The notes: generated by a model from the letters alone, not told the origin. DNA of 64,000 nt from Pikeienuella litoralis (GCF_037646705.1 NZ_JBBHER010000010.1:62001-126000); one strand, 5' to 3'; shown: positions 52,371 through 62,585, counted from the first letter of the stretch. A program made the numbers and translations.

Positions 52371-54245
52371 TCAGGCGGCGCGCGCCCAGGGCCTTGGAAA
52401 CCCGCCGAGCGCCTCGATGACCGCCGCGTCATCCCCGCCGACGACGATCGCCGTCAGGCCGGTCTCCTTGCTGTCGATCACCTCGATGATCTCCGCCCCC
52501 ACCCCGGCTTCCTCCAACGCGGCGGTGTAGACCCGCCTGATCGCGGCGCGCCGAAGATCGGGCTTGAACACCTTGCCGACCGCGGTCTTCGGCAGTTCCA
52601 GCATCACCTCGATATATTTCGGGATCGCGGCCCTCTCGGGGATATGCTCCGCCGCGTAAGCCGCCAGCTCTTCGCTCGTCACGCCGGCGCCCGAGACCAG
52701 CTCCACATAGGCGCAGGGCACTTCGCCCGCATGGATGTCAGGCTGGCCGATCGCGCCGACGAAAGCGACCGCAGGATGGGTGATGAGCGCGTCCTCGATC
52801 AGGGCCGGGTCGATATTGTGGCCGCCGCGGATGATCAGATCCTTCGCTCGGCCGGTGATCCAGAGATAGCCGTCGGCGTCGAACCTGCCGAGATCGCCGG
52901 TGCGCAGATATCCCCCGGTGGCGAACACGCCGAAATTCCGCTGCTCGTCGGTGTAGCCGGGAAAGGTTCCCGGGCTCAGGACGCAGATCTCGCCGATCTC
53001 TCCCTCGGCCATTTCGCGCCGGACGGCGCCATCCTCCGCGCAATCGAAGATTTTCACGTCGGTATAGGGAAAAGGGATGCCGACGGAGCCGATCTTCTTG
53101 AGCCCGGTCGTCGGGTTCGCGGAGACGACGCATGTCGCCTCTGTCATCCCATAGCCTTCGATGATCTGGACCCCGGTCGCCTCTTCAAACCGGCGGAACA
53201 GATCCGGCGGCATCGGCGCCGAGCCGCAGAACGCGTTCTTCAGCGTCGAGATATCGGCGTCGACCGGACGCTGCATCAACGCCGCGGCCGCGGTCGGAAC
53301 CGTGATCATGAAGGTCACGCCCCAGCGCTCGATGAGTTTCCAGAAATTGTCGAACACGCCTTCGCCGCGATAGCCTTGCGGGGTCGGCATCACCATATGC
53401 GCGCCCGTCGCGACGCACGCCATCAGGACCGGATAGGCGGCGAACACATGAAACATCGGCAACGGGCAGAGCATGACGTCGTCCGCCGTCACCATCACCG
53501 CGTCCGCGACCCAGCCGTTATAGAGCGCGCCGCGCTGATTGTGCCGGGCGACCTTCGGCATCCCCGTCGTGCCGCCGGTGTGGAAATATGCGCAGATCGT
53601 CTCGCGCCCCGCATCGTTTGGAAACGCGAGCGTCTGATCCCGTTTTCGGAGCTCCTGATTGAAATCGGCGACCGACACCCCCGAAGGCCACGCGACCTTC
53701 GGCCGGATGAAAGGCACGATCCACGATAGCGGCGGCGTCAGGTATCGCCGAAGATCGACCGTCAGCACATGTTTCACGTCCGGCGCCAACGCCAACGCCT
53801 TCGCCGCCTTCGCCGCCACATCGCTTTTCGGGAAAGGCGCCAGCGTGACCAGCACGCGGGCCTTGGTCTCCGACAGGATCTGCCCGATCTGATCCGCGTC
53901 AAGCAACGGGTTGATCGGATTGACGATTCCGGCCGTCATCCCGCCGAGAAGCGAGATCACGGCCTCGTTCGCATTCGGCAGGAGATAGGCGACCACATCG
54001 TCCCGGCCGACGCCGAGCTCGCGGAAAAGATTCGCCGCCTGCGCCGTACGGGAGCGAAGCGCCCTCCAGGAGAGGGTCTCGGCCTCGTCCTTTTCGCCGC
54101 TCTTGATCTGGAAGCTCAGCGCCGGGCGCGACCCGTGCCGCGCGGCCGTCTCGGTGAGTTGCTCGAACACATTATCGAAGACGAGCCGGTCTCTGAACGG
54201 GAGCGCTTCAAGCGCCATCTTGTCGGCCAGAGTCGCGTAACCCAT
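52371..54245 (-). CDS. Acyl-CoA synthetase (AMP-forming)
   Basis: A protein of about 624 residues in the ANL family that activates a carboxylic acid to its CoA thioester. FHTGGTTGMPKVARHNQ (P-loop-like motif), IIEGYGMTEATCVVSANP, YLRTGDLGRFDADGYLWITG, RAKDLIIRGGHNIDP and C-terminal LPKTAVGKVFKPDLRR with the catalytic Lys are present. GGGGGAAG before the ATG at 54245 favours this start over one 12 codons upstream. Converges with plsC with 6 bases between stops. Substrate is uncertain. Confidence 0.88.
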   Translation of the reverse strand: MGYATLADKMALEALPFRDRLVFDNVFEQLTETAARHGSRPALSFQIKSGEKDEAETLSWRALRSRTAQAANLFRELGVGRDDVVAYLLPNANEAVISLLGGMTAGIVNPINPLLDADQIGQILSETKARVLVTLAPFPKSDVAAKAAKALALAPDVKHVLTVDLRRYLTPPLSWIVPFIRPKVAWPSGVSVADFNQELRKRDQTLAFPNDAGRETICAYFHTGGTTGMPKVARHNQRGALYNGWVADAVMVTADDVMLCPLPMFHVFAAYPVLMACVATGAHMVMPTPQGYRGEGVFDNFWKLIERWGVTFMITVPTAAAALMQRPVDADISTLKNAFCGSAPMPPDLFRRFEEATGVQIIEGYGMTEATCVVSANPTTGLKKIGSVGIPFPYTDVKIFDCAEDGAVRREMAEGEIGEICVLSPGTFPGYTDEQRNFGVFATGGYLRTGDLGRFDADGYLWITGRAKDLIIRGGHNIDPALIEDALITHPAVAFVGAIGQPDIHAGEVPCAYVELVSGAGVTSEELAAYAAEHIPERAAIPKYIEVMLELPKTAVGKVFKPDLRRAAIRRVYTAALEEAGVGAEIIEVIDSKETGLTAIVVGGDDAAVIEALGGFPRPWARAA

Positions 54246-54421
54246 CGGATTCTTCCCCCACAGCGCGCATACCGCGTTCATCCTTTAATTGAATAAAGAA
54301 TGCGCGGCCAGATACACGGCTTCAAGGGCTTATATGATAAGTTGTTCCAGCCGCGCCGAGCGCCGCTCTCGGACGGACTCTTTTCTGGCTCGGTCGCTTT
54401 TGGAAATCGCTTCGCGCGGCG

Positions 54422-54751
54422 TCAATGACGATAGGTCGGCTCGACCTCGTATTGTCCGCCCTCGAGAACGCCGAACATCTCACCCACCTCGGGATGGTCC
54501 ACGGGTTCGCCTGAATCGTCCGGCAGGAGATTCTGTTCGGAGACATAGGCCACGTAGTAGCTCGTGTCGTTCTCGGCGAAGAGATGGTAGAAGGGCTGAT
54601 CCTTCCGTGGACGGTTCTCCTCGGGGATCGAACTCCACCATTCCTCGGTGTTGGAAAATATCGGATCGACGTCGAATATGACGCCACGGAAGGGGTGCAC
54701 GCGATGCTGCACCACCTGACCTATCCTAAATTTTGCCGACGCATTGATCAT
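54422..54751 (-). CDS. hspQ: Heat shock protein HspQ
   Basis: A 109-residue protein. AKFRIGQVVQHRVHPFRGVI, FDVDPIFSNTEEWW, RPRKDQPFYHLFAENDTSYY and VAYVSEQNLLPDDSGEPVDH match the HspQ/YccV family, which binds DNA hemimethylated sites in E. coli and affects Lon protease activity. The ATG at 54751 fits the normal family start; 7 residues more are possible upstream. Confidence 0.92.
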   Translation of the reverse strand: MINASAKFRIGQVVQHRVHPFRGVIFDVDPIFSNTEEWWSSIPEENRPRKDQPFYHLFAENDTSYYVAYVSEQNLLPDDSGEPVDHPEVGEMFGVLEGGQYEVEPTYRH

Positions 54752-54863
54752 CGCCTGCGACTCGCTCCACACTCACATCTTCAACCGTGTACTATACACC
54801 TCCTGAAAAAGTTTCCATAGGCGGGCGCGTTTTTGGGCCGCGCTCGGAAGGCGGCCCATAACC

Positions 54864-55739
54864 ATGATCCTGCAGATTCTCGACATCATCGCGCCGGTTT
54901 TCATTCTGTCGGGCGTCGGCTGGCTCTGGGCGAAGCGCGACCTCCCCTATGATATCGCCTTCGTGACCCGGCTCGGCATCGGGGTTTCGATGCCCTGCCT
55001 GATCTTCTCGACGCTTGTCCGCGCCCAGATCGAGCCGAGCGCGTTTCAGGACATGATGCTTGCGGCGTTGCTCCTCTATGGCCTGTTCGCCGTGGTCTTC
55101 GGCGCCGCGTTCCGGCTTGCAGGATTGAGTTTGCGGACCTTCCTACCGCCGACGGTGATGAACAACACCGGCAATCTCGGACTGCCGGTCGCGCTTTACG
55201 CCTATGGCGACGAAGGGCTCGCGCTCGCGATCGTTCTGTTCGCGATCATGGTGACCATTCAGTTCTCCCTGGGCCTCTGGTTCGTCGCCGGCCCCCAGAA
55301 AGGCTGGGACGCGGCGCGCCAGCCCATGGTGTGGGCCGCCGTTCTTGGCGTGGCGGGGGCGTGGGCGGACGTGAAACTGCCGGTTTTCGTCGACGCTACG
55401 ATCGCCCTGACCGGGCAAATGGCGATCCCGCTGATGGTCTTGACGCTCGGCGTCTCGATCAGCCGGATCCGGGTCGGCTCGATCAAGCGGGCGCTCGTCG
55501 TCGCGCTCATGCGCTATGTCGGCGCTCTGGCGATAGCCCTCGGCCTCGGCGCCGCGATGGGCCTGACCGGGACCGTCTACGCGGTTCTGGTCCTGCAGGC
55601 GATCATGCCGGCCCCGGTGACGAACTATCTGCTCGCGCTCCAGTATGACGCGGAGCCGACGGAGGTCGCCGGGCTCGTCGTCGTCTCCACCGCGCTTTCG
55701 ATCGCTCTGGTTCCGCTCACGCTCGCCTTTCTCATCTGA
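54864..55739 (+). CDS. AEC family (auxin efflux carrier-like) transporter
   Basis: A 291-residue membrane protein with ten helices. IIAPVFILSGVGWLWAKRDL, SMPCLIFSTLVRAQIEPS, PTVMNNTGNLGLPVALYAYG and LQAIMPAPVTNYLLALQYDA are AEC motifs. Such proteins export or import small organic acids. It diverges from hspQ. Confidence 0.87.
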   Translation: MILQILDIIAPVFILSGVGWLWAKRDLPYDIAFVTRLGIGVSMPCLIFSTLVRAQIEPSAFQDMMLAALLLYGLFAVVFGAAFRLAGLSLRTFLPPTVMNNTGNLGLPVALYAYGDEGLALAIVLFAIMVTIQFSLGLWFVAGPQKGWDAARQPMVWAAVLGVAGAWADVKLPVFVDATIALTGQMAIPLMVLTLGVSISRIRVGSIKRALVVALMRYVGALAIALGLGAAMGLTGTVYAVLVLQAIMPAPVTNYLLALQYDAEPTEVAGLVVVSTALSIALVPLTLAFLI

Positions 55740-55805
55740 GTTGGCGACGGCGCGCCTCTGTGCTAGCTTCATGGCAAGAATGAGGCTGAGAGCAGGCCCG
55801 CGACA

Positions 55806-56408
55806 ATGGAATCAGGACTCCGACCCTTCATCTGGGCGGCGGCTGCGCTGATATTGGCCGCTTGCTCATCCACGCCGTCAGGGCCGCCGCGAAATCAGGC
55901 GGACGCCTGCTCGATTCTCGATGAACGCGGCGACTGGGGCGCCGCGCTGGCCGACGCGGAACGTCGGTGGGGCGCGCCGCCGCATGTGGTGATGGCGATC
56001 ATCTGGCGCGAGTCGAGCTTTCGGGCCGATGCGCGCCCACCGAAGAAATACGCCATGCTCGGCCTCATCCCCAACGGCCGCGTCAGTTCCGCCTACGGGT
56101 ACCCGCAGGCGCTCGACGGCACATGGGAATGGTACCAGGAAGAGACGGGCGCCACGCGCGCGGACCGGGAGGATTTCAGCGACGCCGTCGATTTCGTCGG
56201 CTGGTATCTGAACAAGACGCAATCCATGAACGGGCTCCCCAAGAGCGACGCCTTCGGCCAGTATCTCGCGTATCATGAGGGCCATACAGGCTACAAACGT
56301 GGCGGATGGCGGCGGAACAGATGGCTGGTGGGAGCCGCCAACGAAGTGGCGGCGCGCGCGGAAACCTACCGCACGCAACTTTCGCGCTGCGGCTCACGCA
56401 TCGCCTGA
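55806..56408 (+). CDS. Lytic transglycosylase-like lipoprotein
   Basis: A 200-residue protein. Signal peptide with lipobox ILAACSS (Cys20), so it is anchored in the outer membrane or facing the periplasm. APPHVVMAIIWRESSFRADA contains the catalytic Glu of the SLT/lysozyme fold, and GYPQALDGTWEWYQEETG and LAYHEGHTGYKRGGW match the family of periplasmic transglycosylases. It cuts glycan strands of peptidoglycan. Confidence 0.85.
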   Translation: MESGLRPFIWAAAALILAACSSTPSGPPRNQADACSILDERGDWGAALADAERRWGAPPHVVMAIIWRESSFRADARPPKKYAMLGLIPNGRVSSAYGYPQALDGTWEWYQEETGATRADREDFSDAVDFVGWYLNKTQSMNGLPKSDAFGQYLAYHEGHTGYKRGGWRRNRWLVGAANEVAARAETYRTQLSRCGSRIA

Positions 56409-56582
56409 CGCGCGCACCCGCCGGGTCCAACGCGAGGGCCCGCGCCGGGAACAGGGAACCAGATTCCGGAAGCCGCGAGGATCTCCGTCAAGGAGTCCGC
56501 CCCAAAAGGGCGGCGCTCCCGTGATTGGCGGGACATCGGTTGAATAGGGTCGATATCCGGCCCGGAGCCATGGGAAAGTCGC

Positions 56583-58847
56583 TCACGTCGGGGCGGTCTT
56601 CGCGTCCTGCGGTTTCGCAACCTCCGCGGCGGCGCCCGCCACTTCGTTGAGCTCGTCATCCGTCAAATGCTCGGTCTGGCCGCTCACCTTCACCTTCACC
56701 TCACGGCGGGCGAATTCAATGCCGTTGGCGGCGAACTCCTCCTGAACGCGCTTGAAGATGTGCTTGCGGATCGCGAATTGCGCGCGCGGCTTATGCATGA
56801 ACTTGCCCCGGACCACGATTCCATAATCGCTGAACTCCGCGGCCCCCTGACTCTTGAACGGCTCGATGAAGCCAGGGGCGAGTTCGGGAATCTGCATCAT
56901 TTCCTGGCCGATCCTCTTGAAGATCTTGCGCACCTTGTCGAGATCCGTATCGAAGGGAACGGTGAACCTCAGCTTCATGATGCCCCAATCCCGGCTGAAA
57001 TTGGTGACGCTCTTGATGTTGCTGTAGGGGATGATCAGCACCGGTCCCTTGGCGTCGCGCAGCTGGATCGAGCGCAGCGCGATGCGCTCGACCGTGCCCG
57101 CCGTGTCGCCCACATCGATGTATTCGTTGAGGCGGAAGGCGTCGTCCATGAGGAAGAACAGACCCGACACGATGTCGGCGACCAGCTTCTGCGCGCCAAA
57201 ACCGATCGCGATCCCCGCGACGCCGGCGCCCGCGAGCAAGGGAGCCACGTTGACGCCCAGATTGCTCAGCATGGTCAAGATGGTGAGGAGGATGATGATC
57301 GCCTGAAGCGTCCAGCTGACCGGCGGAAGGATCGTTCCCAGCCGCGTCGCGGGCGCCGCCGGCGCGTGCCCGGACGTCTCATCGTCGGACGGGGGGCCGC
57401 CCATTGCGGTCATCTCGTTGGCGAGCTTGCGGTTGATCAGCAACCGCACGGCCTCCCAGCAGATATATCCCACAATGCAGATCAGAAGCGCGCTGATGAG
57501 ATGCCCGGCCAGCCGTTCGCCGACGCCGGCGCTCGCCATCGTCATCGGCGTCACATCCCAGATCCGCGCCGTGGCGATGACGACCACGCCGAACATAAGC
57601 ACACGGCCCAACCGGACATAGGCTCGAAAAGACGCGTCATAGGCCTTCTGCGCCGTGAGCCCCTCCCCGCGCATCGGCGGCAGGAAATGGGTCACCACGG
57701 CCCGGATCAACACATCCAGAAGCGGAGCGACGATCAGGATGGCGAGGCTGATCAGATGCCGCCCGCCGCGCAGAAATCCCTCACGTCCCATGGCGGCGAC
57801 CACGAGCGACAAAACCCAGGTGGCGACGATGCTCACGATCACGAAAACCGGATAGAAGCGCGCGATCAGCAACTCGAACGCCGACCGCCGCCGATGCTGA
57901 TGCAGGATCATGTCGCGCAGACCGGCGCGCGCCTTCCAGCAGATCCAGATCAGCCAGCAGAAGATCAGAAGATTGAACCAGAAGCCGATATGATTGGCCA
58001 ACCTGTCCGCCTCGACATACAGGTTGAAGGCGAAAAGCGACCGGGCCATGCCGATGACGAAGACGACGCCGAGGAGATTCCGGAACAGAAACGCCGCCGC
58101 GCCGTCATCGACGGACACCAGGCGCTCGTCAGCCTGTTTCGGCGCAAGGAAGAACGCCAGAATGGCCGCGGCCACGCGCGGCAGGACGATCAGGTTGCGA
58201 AAGAAGATCTGCGCCACGGCCGCCTGCCCGTCCGGCATCGCCAAGCGCAACGCGACTCCCGCGACGACAAAGAAGACCAGAACGCCCGCCAGATCCCCGA
58301 CCAGCCGCCGGGCGAGGAAGGGAAGGACCTCGAAAATCGGGCGGCCCTGCACCTCGGCCCACCGCGCTCTCCGGCGCCGCATCAGGAAGCGGTGCAACAA
58401 GCGCTCAACCAGCAAGCCGACGCCGATGGCCGCAAGAAAGAGCGCCGCGAAGATCAAGGCCCCGGCGGCGCCGAGCCCTCCGACATAGCCCGTCAGCGCC
58501 TTCGCCTCCAGCGTGAGAACCTGCGGCGCCGTGCGGACCGCGCGCTCAAGCGCGTCCAGACTCCGCCCGGCGGCGTCTCCGAGGAAATTGTCGATGCCGA
58601 CCAGCTCGGCGCCGCCGGATTGGGCGCTCTCCGTCTGGCTTATCCGGTCCAGCTGCTGGATCAGCATGGCGCGCACCTGTTCGTCCGACAGGCGCGAGAC
58701 CAGCGCGTTTACCGCGTCCGGCGTCAAAGGTTCGGGGAGCGTGACGGGCGCGGGCGCCTCGCCAGTCTGCGCGGCCGCCGGCGCCGCCCCTCCGAGAAGC
58801 GGGGCGAGCGCCACCAGAAAAAGCATGAAAGACAGGACTGCGCGCAT
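56583..58847 (-). CDS. Large MscS-type mechanosensitive channel
   Basis: A 754-residue protein with a signal peptide (residues 1-27), a periplasmic part, about ten further helices, and a MscS core at the end: LGVNVAPLLAGAGVAGIAIG and FGAQKLVADIVSGLFFLMDD form the pore helix, then VGDTAGTVERIALRSIQLRD and IPYSNIKSVTNFSRDWG. The C-terminal beta domain ends in a KVKVSGQTEHLTDDEL tail. It resembles YbiO-like channels and would protect against hypo-osmotic shock. Confidence 0.9.
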   Translation of the reverse strand: MRAVLSFMLFLVALAPLLGGAAPAAAQTGEAPAPVTLPEPLTPDAVNALVSRLSDEQVRAMLIQQLDRISQTESAQSGGAELVGIDNFLGDAAGRSLDALERAVRTAPQVLTLEAKALTGYVGGLGAAGALIFAALFLAAIGVGLLVERLLHRFLMRRRRARWAEVQGRPIFEVLPFLARRLVGDLAGVLVFFVVAGVALRLAMPDGQAAVAQIFFRNLIVLPRVAAAILAFFLAPKQADERLVSVDDGAAAFLFRNLLGVVFVIGMARSLFAFNLYVEADRLANHIGFWFNLLIFCWLIWICWKARAGLRDMILHQHRRRSAFELLIARFYPVFVIVSIVATWVLSLVVAAMGREGFLRGGRHLISLAILIVAPLLDVLIRAVVTHFLPPMRGEGLTAQKAYDASFRAYVRLGRVLMFGVVVIATARIWDVTPMTMASAGVGERLAGHLISALLICIVGYICWEAVRLLINRKLANEMTAMGGPPSDDETSGHAPAAPATRLGTILPPVSWTLQAIIILLTILTMLSNLGVNVAPLLAGAGVAGIAIGFGAQKLVADIVSGLFFLMDDAFRLNEYIDVGDTAGTVERIALRSIQLRDAKGPVLIIPYSNIKSVTNFSRDWGIMKLRFTVPFDTDLDKVRKIFKRIGQEMMQIPELAPGFIEPFKSQGAAEFSDYGIVVRGKFMHKPRAQFAIRKHIFKRVQEEFAANGIEFARREVKVKVSGQTEHLTDDELNEVAGAAAEVAKPQDAKTAPT

Positions 58848-59339
58848 CTAGACCCCGATCATGCTTTTCGTCGCGAAATTGACGATTGAACCTGAAATTT
58901 CAGGGGTCAGGATATATGAAAAGTCTGGAAGTTCCACGGCGTCATTCTGAAATATGGCGACGATCCCTGTTCTCGGCGGAACTATCGAAGCGCGTTCGTG
59001 GCGTGCGACGTTGTCGCCGACATGTCAAAGCGTCCGCCCTGGCCCGGCCTGGCGGAGCTTTCCCACACGGGAGCGGCATGATCGTCAGACGCTGCGCCGC
59101 CAAACCGTCCCGGCCGATATGGAGCGCAGCAGCGCTCGCGCCTTGGCGCCGGCTGGCCGGCGTCGGTTGGCCTGGCGGCGGCGCGCCCGGCCAGACCTCT
59201 CAGCCGCCAGCGTCGCGCCGTCTCGCATCCCGCGAAGAGGTTCGGGTTACGCCTTGGCTCGCCGCCCGAAACTCCCGGGCCACGTCACAAGGCCCAACCC
59301 TGCGTCAACCTTTGGCTCAAACCGCTTTGGTGGGACTGC
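58848..59339. other. 492-bp gap with a possible gene remnant
   Basis: No intact gene is supported. A plus-strand frame from 58920 to 59081 reads WKFHGVILKYGDDPCSRRNY and continues RSAFVACDVVADMSKR, PPWPGLAELSH. It is protein-like but lacks a start codon, so it may be a 5'-truncated gene. The rest up to 59339 is GC-rich with no recognised signal. Confidence 0.3.
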
Positions 59340-60608
59340 TTACGGTCGGGCGCCGCCGCCGGGCTCCATCGCGTCGAATATGGCGGCGAACAGCGCGGCG
59401 TCCTTGTGCCGTCCATCGTTGCGGCCGCTCGGCTTTTCCCAGACAGCCCATTTGACGATCACGGCGTTCATGGCCGGGTTGATGGCGATCGTCTGGCCGG
59501 AGCTTCCCAGCGCATAGAACAGGGTGTCGCCTCCCGGCATTCTGAGCGGAGCGCTGTCCGGCAGCGTTGGATCGACCGCCCCGGCCGCAACCGACGGGAC
59601 GCCGTTCTTGTGGTGCAGCCACCACTGGAAACCATACGGAGTGCGGGCCTTGAGAGACGCGGCGCTGGCGCGAACCGCTTCCTCCATCCACCAGTCGGGC
59701 AAAGTGGCCTCGCCATCGGGAAGGGCGCCGCCCCCGAGAATGAACAGGCCAAATCGCGCATAATCGCGAAGCGTGGCGCTCAGGCCGGACGCGGCGAACG
59801 TGCTCCCCCCCTCCGCCTCGAGGTTCCAGAATGCGTCGCGCTCCATGCCCAAGGGGCCCCAGATGCGCTTCTGAAGATAGCTGGCGGGGCGGACGCCGGT
59901 GGCGCGCTCCAGAACCAAACCCAGCACGACCGAGTCGGCTGAGCTGTAATTGAAGACGGACCCGGGCGCGGCGGCGCTTTGCGGCGCGCGATCGCCGAGA
60001 CGCTTCAGGAATGAAAGGAACGCGCCTTTTTCACCATGGGTGGTGCAGGCCTGTAGCTGGAAGACGTCGCTCGACGGGTCAAGCGGATCTTCCGTGTAGG
60101 GGAGGCCGGACACCATCTGCAGAAGGTGACGGATTGTCAGGCCGTCGAAAAGCCCGCCGGCCAGTTCGGGAAGATACCGCGTCACGGGCGTATCGACCCC
60201 GGGGATAAACCCCTCGGCGATGGCGATTCCGATCAGCGTGGAGGTCACGGATTTCGCCATGGAGCGCGACGCCCAACGCGTGTCGCTGGAATTGCCTTCG
60301 GCGTAGCGCTCCAGAACGATTTCGCCGTCTCGCACCGCGATAAGGCCGGTCGCGTTCGTCGTTTCGAAGTACCGTCCGATATCCATGTCCTCGCCGCCAT
60401 GGCGATACCGCACGTCGAGACTTTCGCCCTCCGGCAACTGACGGGTGAACGCGCTTGCGGCAATGGTGTCGCTGGGAAACAGCAAGTGCATCTTGCGATG
60501 CGCAACGAGCTTTTCTTCCGCAGTCCACTGCAACTGGTTTGAAATATCCGGCAAACTTGCCTCGGACTGTGACTGGGCGGCGCTGGGGGCGGTTTCGGAC
60601 GAACGCAT
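59340..60608 (-). CDS. Beta-lactamase family serine hydrolase (class C-like fold)
   Basis: A 422-residue enzyme of the penicillin-binding/esterase B family. The SxxK motif is in RWASRSMAKSVTSTLIG near 116, YxN in SVFNYSSADSVVLGLV near 220, and a third motif candidate is ALGSSGQTIAIN near 370. No signal peptide is seen, which points to a cytosolic esterase or amidase. It diverges from a peptide-type ABC operon, so a role in breakdown of its substrate is possible. Confidence 0.83.
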   Translation of the reverse strand: MRSSETAPSAAQSQSEASLPDISNQLQWTAEEKLVAHRKMHLLFPSDTIAASAFTRQLPEGESLDVRYRHGGEDMDIGRYFETTNATGLIAVRDGEIVLERYAEGNSSDTRWASRSMAKSVTSTLIGIAIAEGFIPGVDTPVTRYLPELAGGLFDGLTIRHLLQMVSGLPYTEDPLDPSSDVFQLQACTTHGEKGAFLSFLKRLGDRAPQSAAAPGSVFNYSSADSVVLGLVLERATGVRPASYLQKRIWGPLGMERDAFWNLEAEGGSTFAASGLSATLRDYARFGLFILGGGALPDGEATLPDWWMEEAVRASAASLKARTPYGFQWWLHHKNGVPSVAAGAVDPTLPDSAPLRMPGGDTLFYALGSSGQTIAINPAMNAVIVKWAVWEKPSGRNDGRHKDAALFAAIFDAMEPGGGARP

Positions 60609-60909
60609 TGCAAGATCCTGTTTGCGGGATGGAGGCGCTGAGCGAGCCTTTCGGATCGCGCCGGAGCAAACCGCTCACGTGACGAAAGCGTCCTGCGTGT
60701 GATCGGCGTGCTTACGTGGACCAGCCCAGCGGCCATGAAGCCGCCCGAGGGTAGGCCGACGCCGAAAAAATCCGCAAATACGATTTTCGCAAGGCGACAT
60801 CAGAAATACATATTGTGCAATATCTTCGCGATCCATCAATGTCTGGACGCACCCCACGCACACGAGACGTGGGGAGTATTTTCCATGCTCGGAGGAGGAA
60901 GAGAGCGCG
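60609..60909. other. Divergent promoter region serine hydrolase / ABC operon
   Basis: A 301-base gap that should contain promoters of both genes. The middle part (60765-60840) is richer in A and T, with AAAAAATCCGCAAATACGAT and TATTGTGCAATATC; the latter includes the palindrome ATATTGTGCAATAT (about 60810-60823). I make no operator claim beyond that. Confidence 0.4.
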
Positions 60910-62508
60910 ATGCTAGATCGAATTTCCAAATGTCTGGTCAAATTTCGGCGCCTGCCAACCGCAGCGGCCGTCGTGGCTTTCGCTCTGCCGGCTTTCGCCG
61001 ACTCGACGACGCTTCGCATTGCGATGAACGCTTCGCTTGGCGGGATCGACCCGGTTTTCAACACCGCGACCTACGCCCGCGATCATGGGTATCTGGTTTA
61101 CGATCAGTTGTTCGCGCTCGATTCCGAAGGGAATCCGCAGCCGCAGATGGTCGGCGACTACAGCGTTTCGGACGACGGTCTGGAATACAGCTTCACCCTT
61201 CGCGAAGGCTTGCGGTTCCACGATGGCGCGCCGGTGGAGGCCGAGGACGCCGTCGCCTCGATCCTTCGCTGGAAAGACAAGGATACGGTTGGCCGAACGC
61301 TGTTCCGCGCCGGCGCGAAGCTCGAGGTGGTCGACGAGAAGACCTTCACCCTGACGCTCGAGAAGCCCTTCGGTCTGGTGCTGGATGCGATGGCGCGCTC
61401 CACCGCGAACGCGCTTTTCGTGATGCCGAAGGAAGTCGCGGCCACCCCGGCTTCGGAGCAGATCACCTCGGCCGTGGGGTCGGGCCCCTTCATATTCGAT
61501 TCCGAGAACTGGAGACCGGGCGACAAGGCGGTCTATCGGCGCAACCCTGATTATGTTCCCCGCGACGAACCCGCCGACGGCCTCGCCGGAGGCAAGCGCG
61601 CGCTGGTCGATGTGGTCGAGTGGGTCACGATACCCGACGCCAACACCGCGGTTTCAGCCCTGATCGCGGGCGAGATCGACGTTCTGGAGCAACCGCCCCT
61701 GGAGCTTTACCCGATGATCGAGGCGACCCCCGGCGTGAGGCTGGAGGTGATCGACCCGAATGGCCGGATGGTCTGGATTCGCCCCAACCATCTCAACCCT
61801 CCGTTGGACGATCCGCGGGCGCGGCGCGCGATCCTGCTTTCGGTGAACCAGAAAGCCAACATGCAGGCCGTTGGCGCTCAGGAAGGCGACTATTACGAGT
61901 TCTGCGGCGCGTATTTCCTGTGCGGCACTCCGCTTGAAACCAGCGCTGGCGCCGAGGGGCTCGGGGCGCCTCAGCACGAGGCCGCGCAGGCGCTTCTGAA
62001 TGAGATGGGCTATGATGGCGAAGAGATCGTTCTCTTGCAGGCCACCGACGCCGCCGCGAACAGCGCCGCCACGCTGGTTCTCGCGGACGGGCTGCGCAAA
62101 TCGGGCTTCAACGTCAAGCTCGAGGCGATGGACTGGGGAACGCTCTCGCAGCGGCGCAATGTGAAAGACATTGACGGCGAAGGAGCGTGGCATCTGTTCA
62201 TCACCACGGTTTCCGCGCTCGACGCAGGTTCGCCGCTGGTCAACCCGTATCTCGCGAGCCCGTGCCCGAACAGCATCGCCGGCTTCAGCTGCAGCGAAGA
62301 GCTCGAAGCGGCGCGTGAAGCCTGGTGGTCCGAGCCGGACGCGGACAAACGCCGCGAGCTTCTCGATGCGGTGCAGATCGAGGCCTACAAGCACCTGCCA
62401 TATATAAACGGCGGCCAATGGCGGACTTTCGCCGCGGTTCAGGAGTCGGTGCAGGGCATCCGGCCGATCACGGTTCCGGTTTTCTGGGGCGTCAGCAAGT
62501 CCGAGTGA
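60910..62508 (+). CDS. ABC transporter substrate-binding protein, family 5 (peptide/nickel type)
   Basis: A 532-residue periplasmic binding protein. Signal peptide residues 1-31 (PTAAAVVAFALPAFA), then TLRIAMNASLGGIDPVFN, QPQMVGDYSVSDDGLEYSFT, LREGLRFHDGAPVEAEDAV and SAVGSGPFIFDSENWRPGD, the SBP_bac_5 pattern. GGAGGAGG precedes the ATG at 60910. It is followed by a large hairpin and then two permease genes, as in DppABC-type operons. Confidence 0.9.
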   Translation: MLDRISKCLVKFRRLPTAAAVVAFALPAFADSTTLRIAMNASLGGIDPVFNTATYARDHGYLVYDQLFALDSEGNPQPQMVGDYSVSDDGLEYSFTLREGLRFHDGAPVEAEDAVASILRWKDKDTVGRTLFRAGAKLEVVDEKTFTLTLEKPFGLVLDAMARSTANALFVMPKEVAATPASEQITSAVGSGPFIFDSENWRPGDKAVYRRNPDYVPRDEPADGLAGGKRALVDVVEWVTIPDANTAVSALIAGEIDVLEQPPLELYPMIEATPGVRLEVIDPNGRMVWIRPNHLNPPLDDPRARRAILLSVNQKANMQAVGAQEGDYYEFCGAYFLCGTPLETSAGAEGLGAPQHEAAQALLNEMGYDGEEIVLLQATDAAANSAATLVLADGLRKSGFNVKLEAMDWGTLSQRRNVKDIDGEGAWHLFITTVSALDAGSPLVNPYLASPCPNSIAGFSCSEELEAAREAWWSEPDADKRRELLDAVQIEAYKHLPYINGGQWRTFAAVQESVQGIRPITVPVFWGVSKSE

Positions 62509-62517
62509 GCATCGTGA

Positions 62518-62556
62518 ACGCACCCCGCCGGCGCCTCAGCGGCCGGCGGGGTGCGT
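62518..62556 (+). terminator. Perfect 15-bp hairpin between binding protein and permease genes
   Basis: ACGCACCCCGCCGGC (62518-62532) and its exact complement (62542-62556) form a stem with a 9-base loop. No T run follows, so it would reduce or process the transcript and protect the mRNA of the binding protein, which has to be made in excess over the permeases. Confidence 0.75.
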
Positions 62557-62585
62557 CGTCCGGCCCGATTACGGGGAAATGAGCC

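Noticed and set aside
56667..58889. A 740-codon frame on the plus strand opposite the MscS-type gene
   Set aside because: Low-complexity His/Asp/Arg-rich shadow; the minus strand has the channel motifs.
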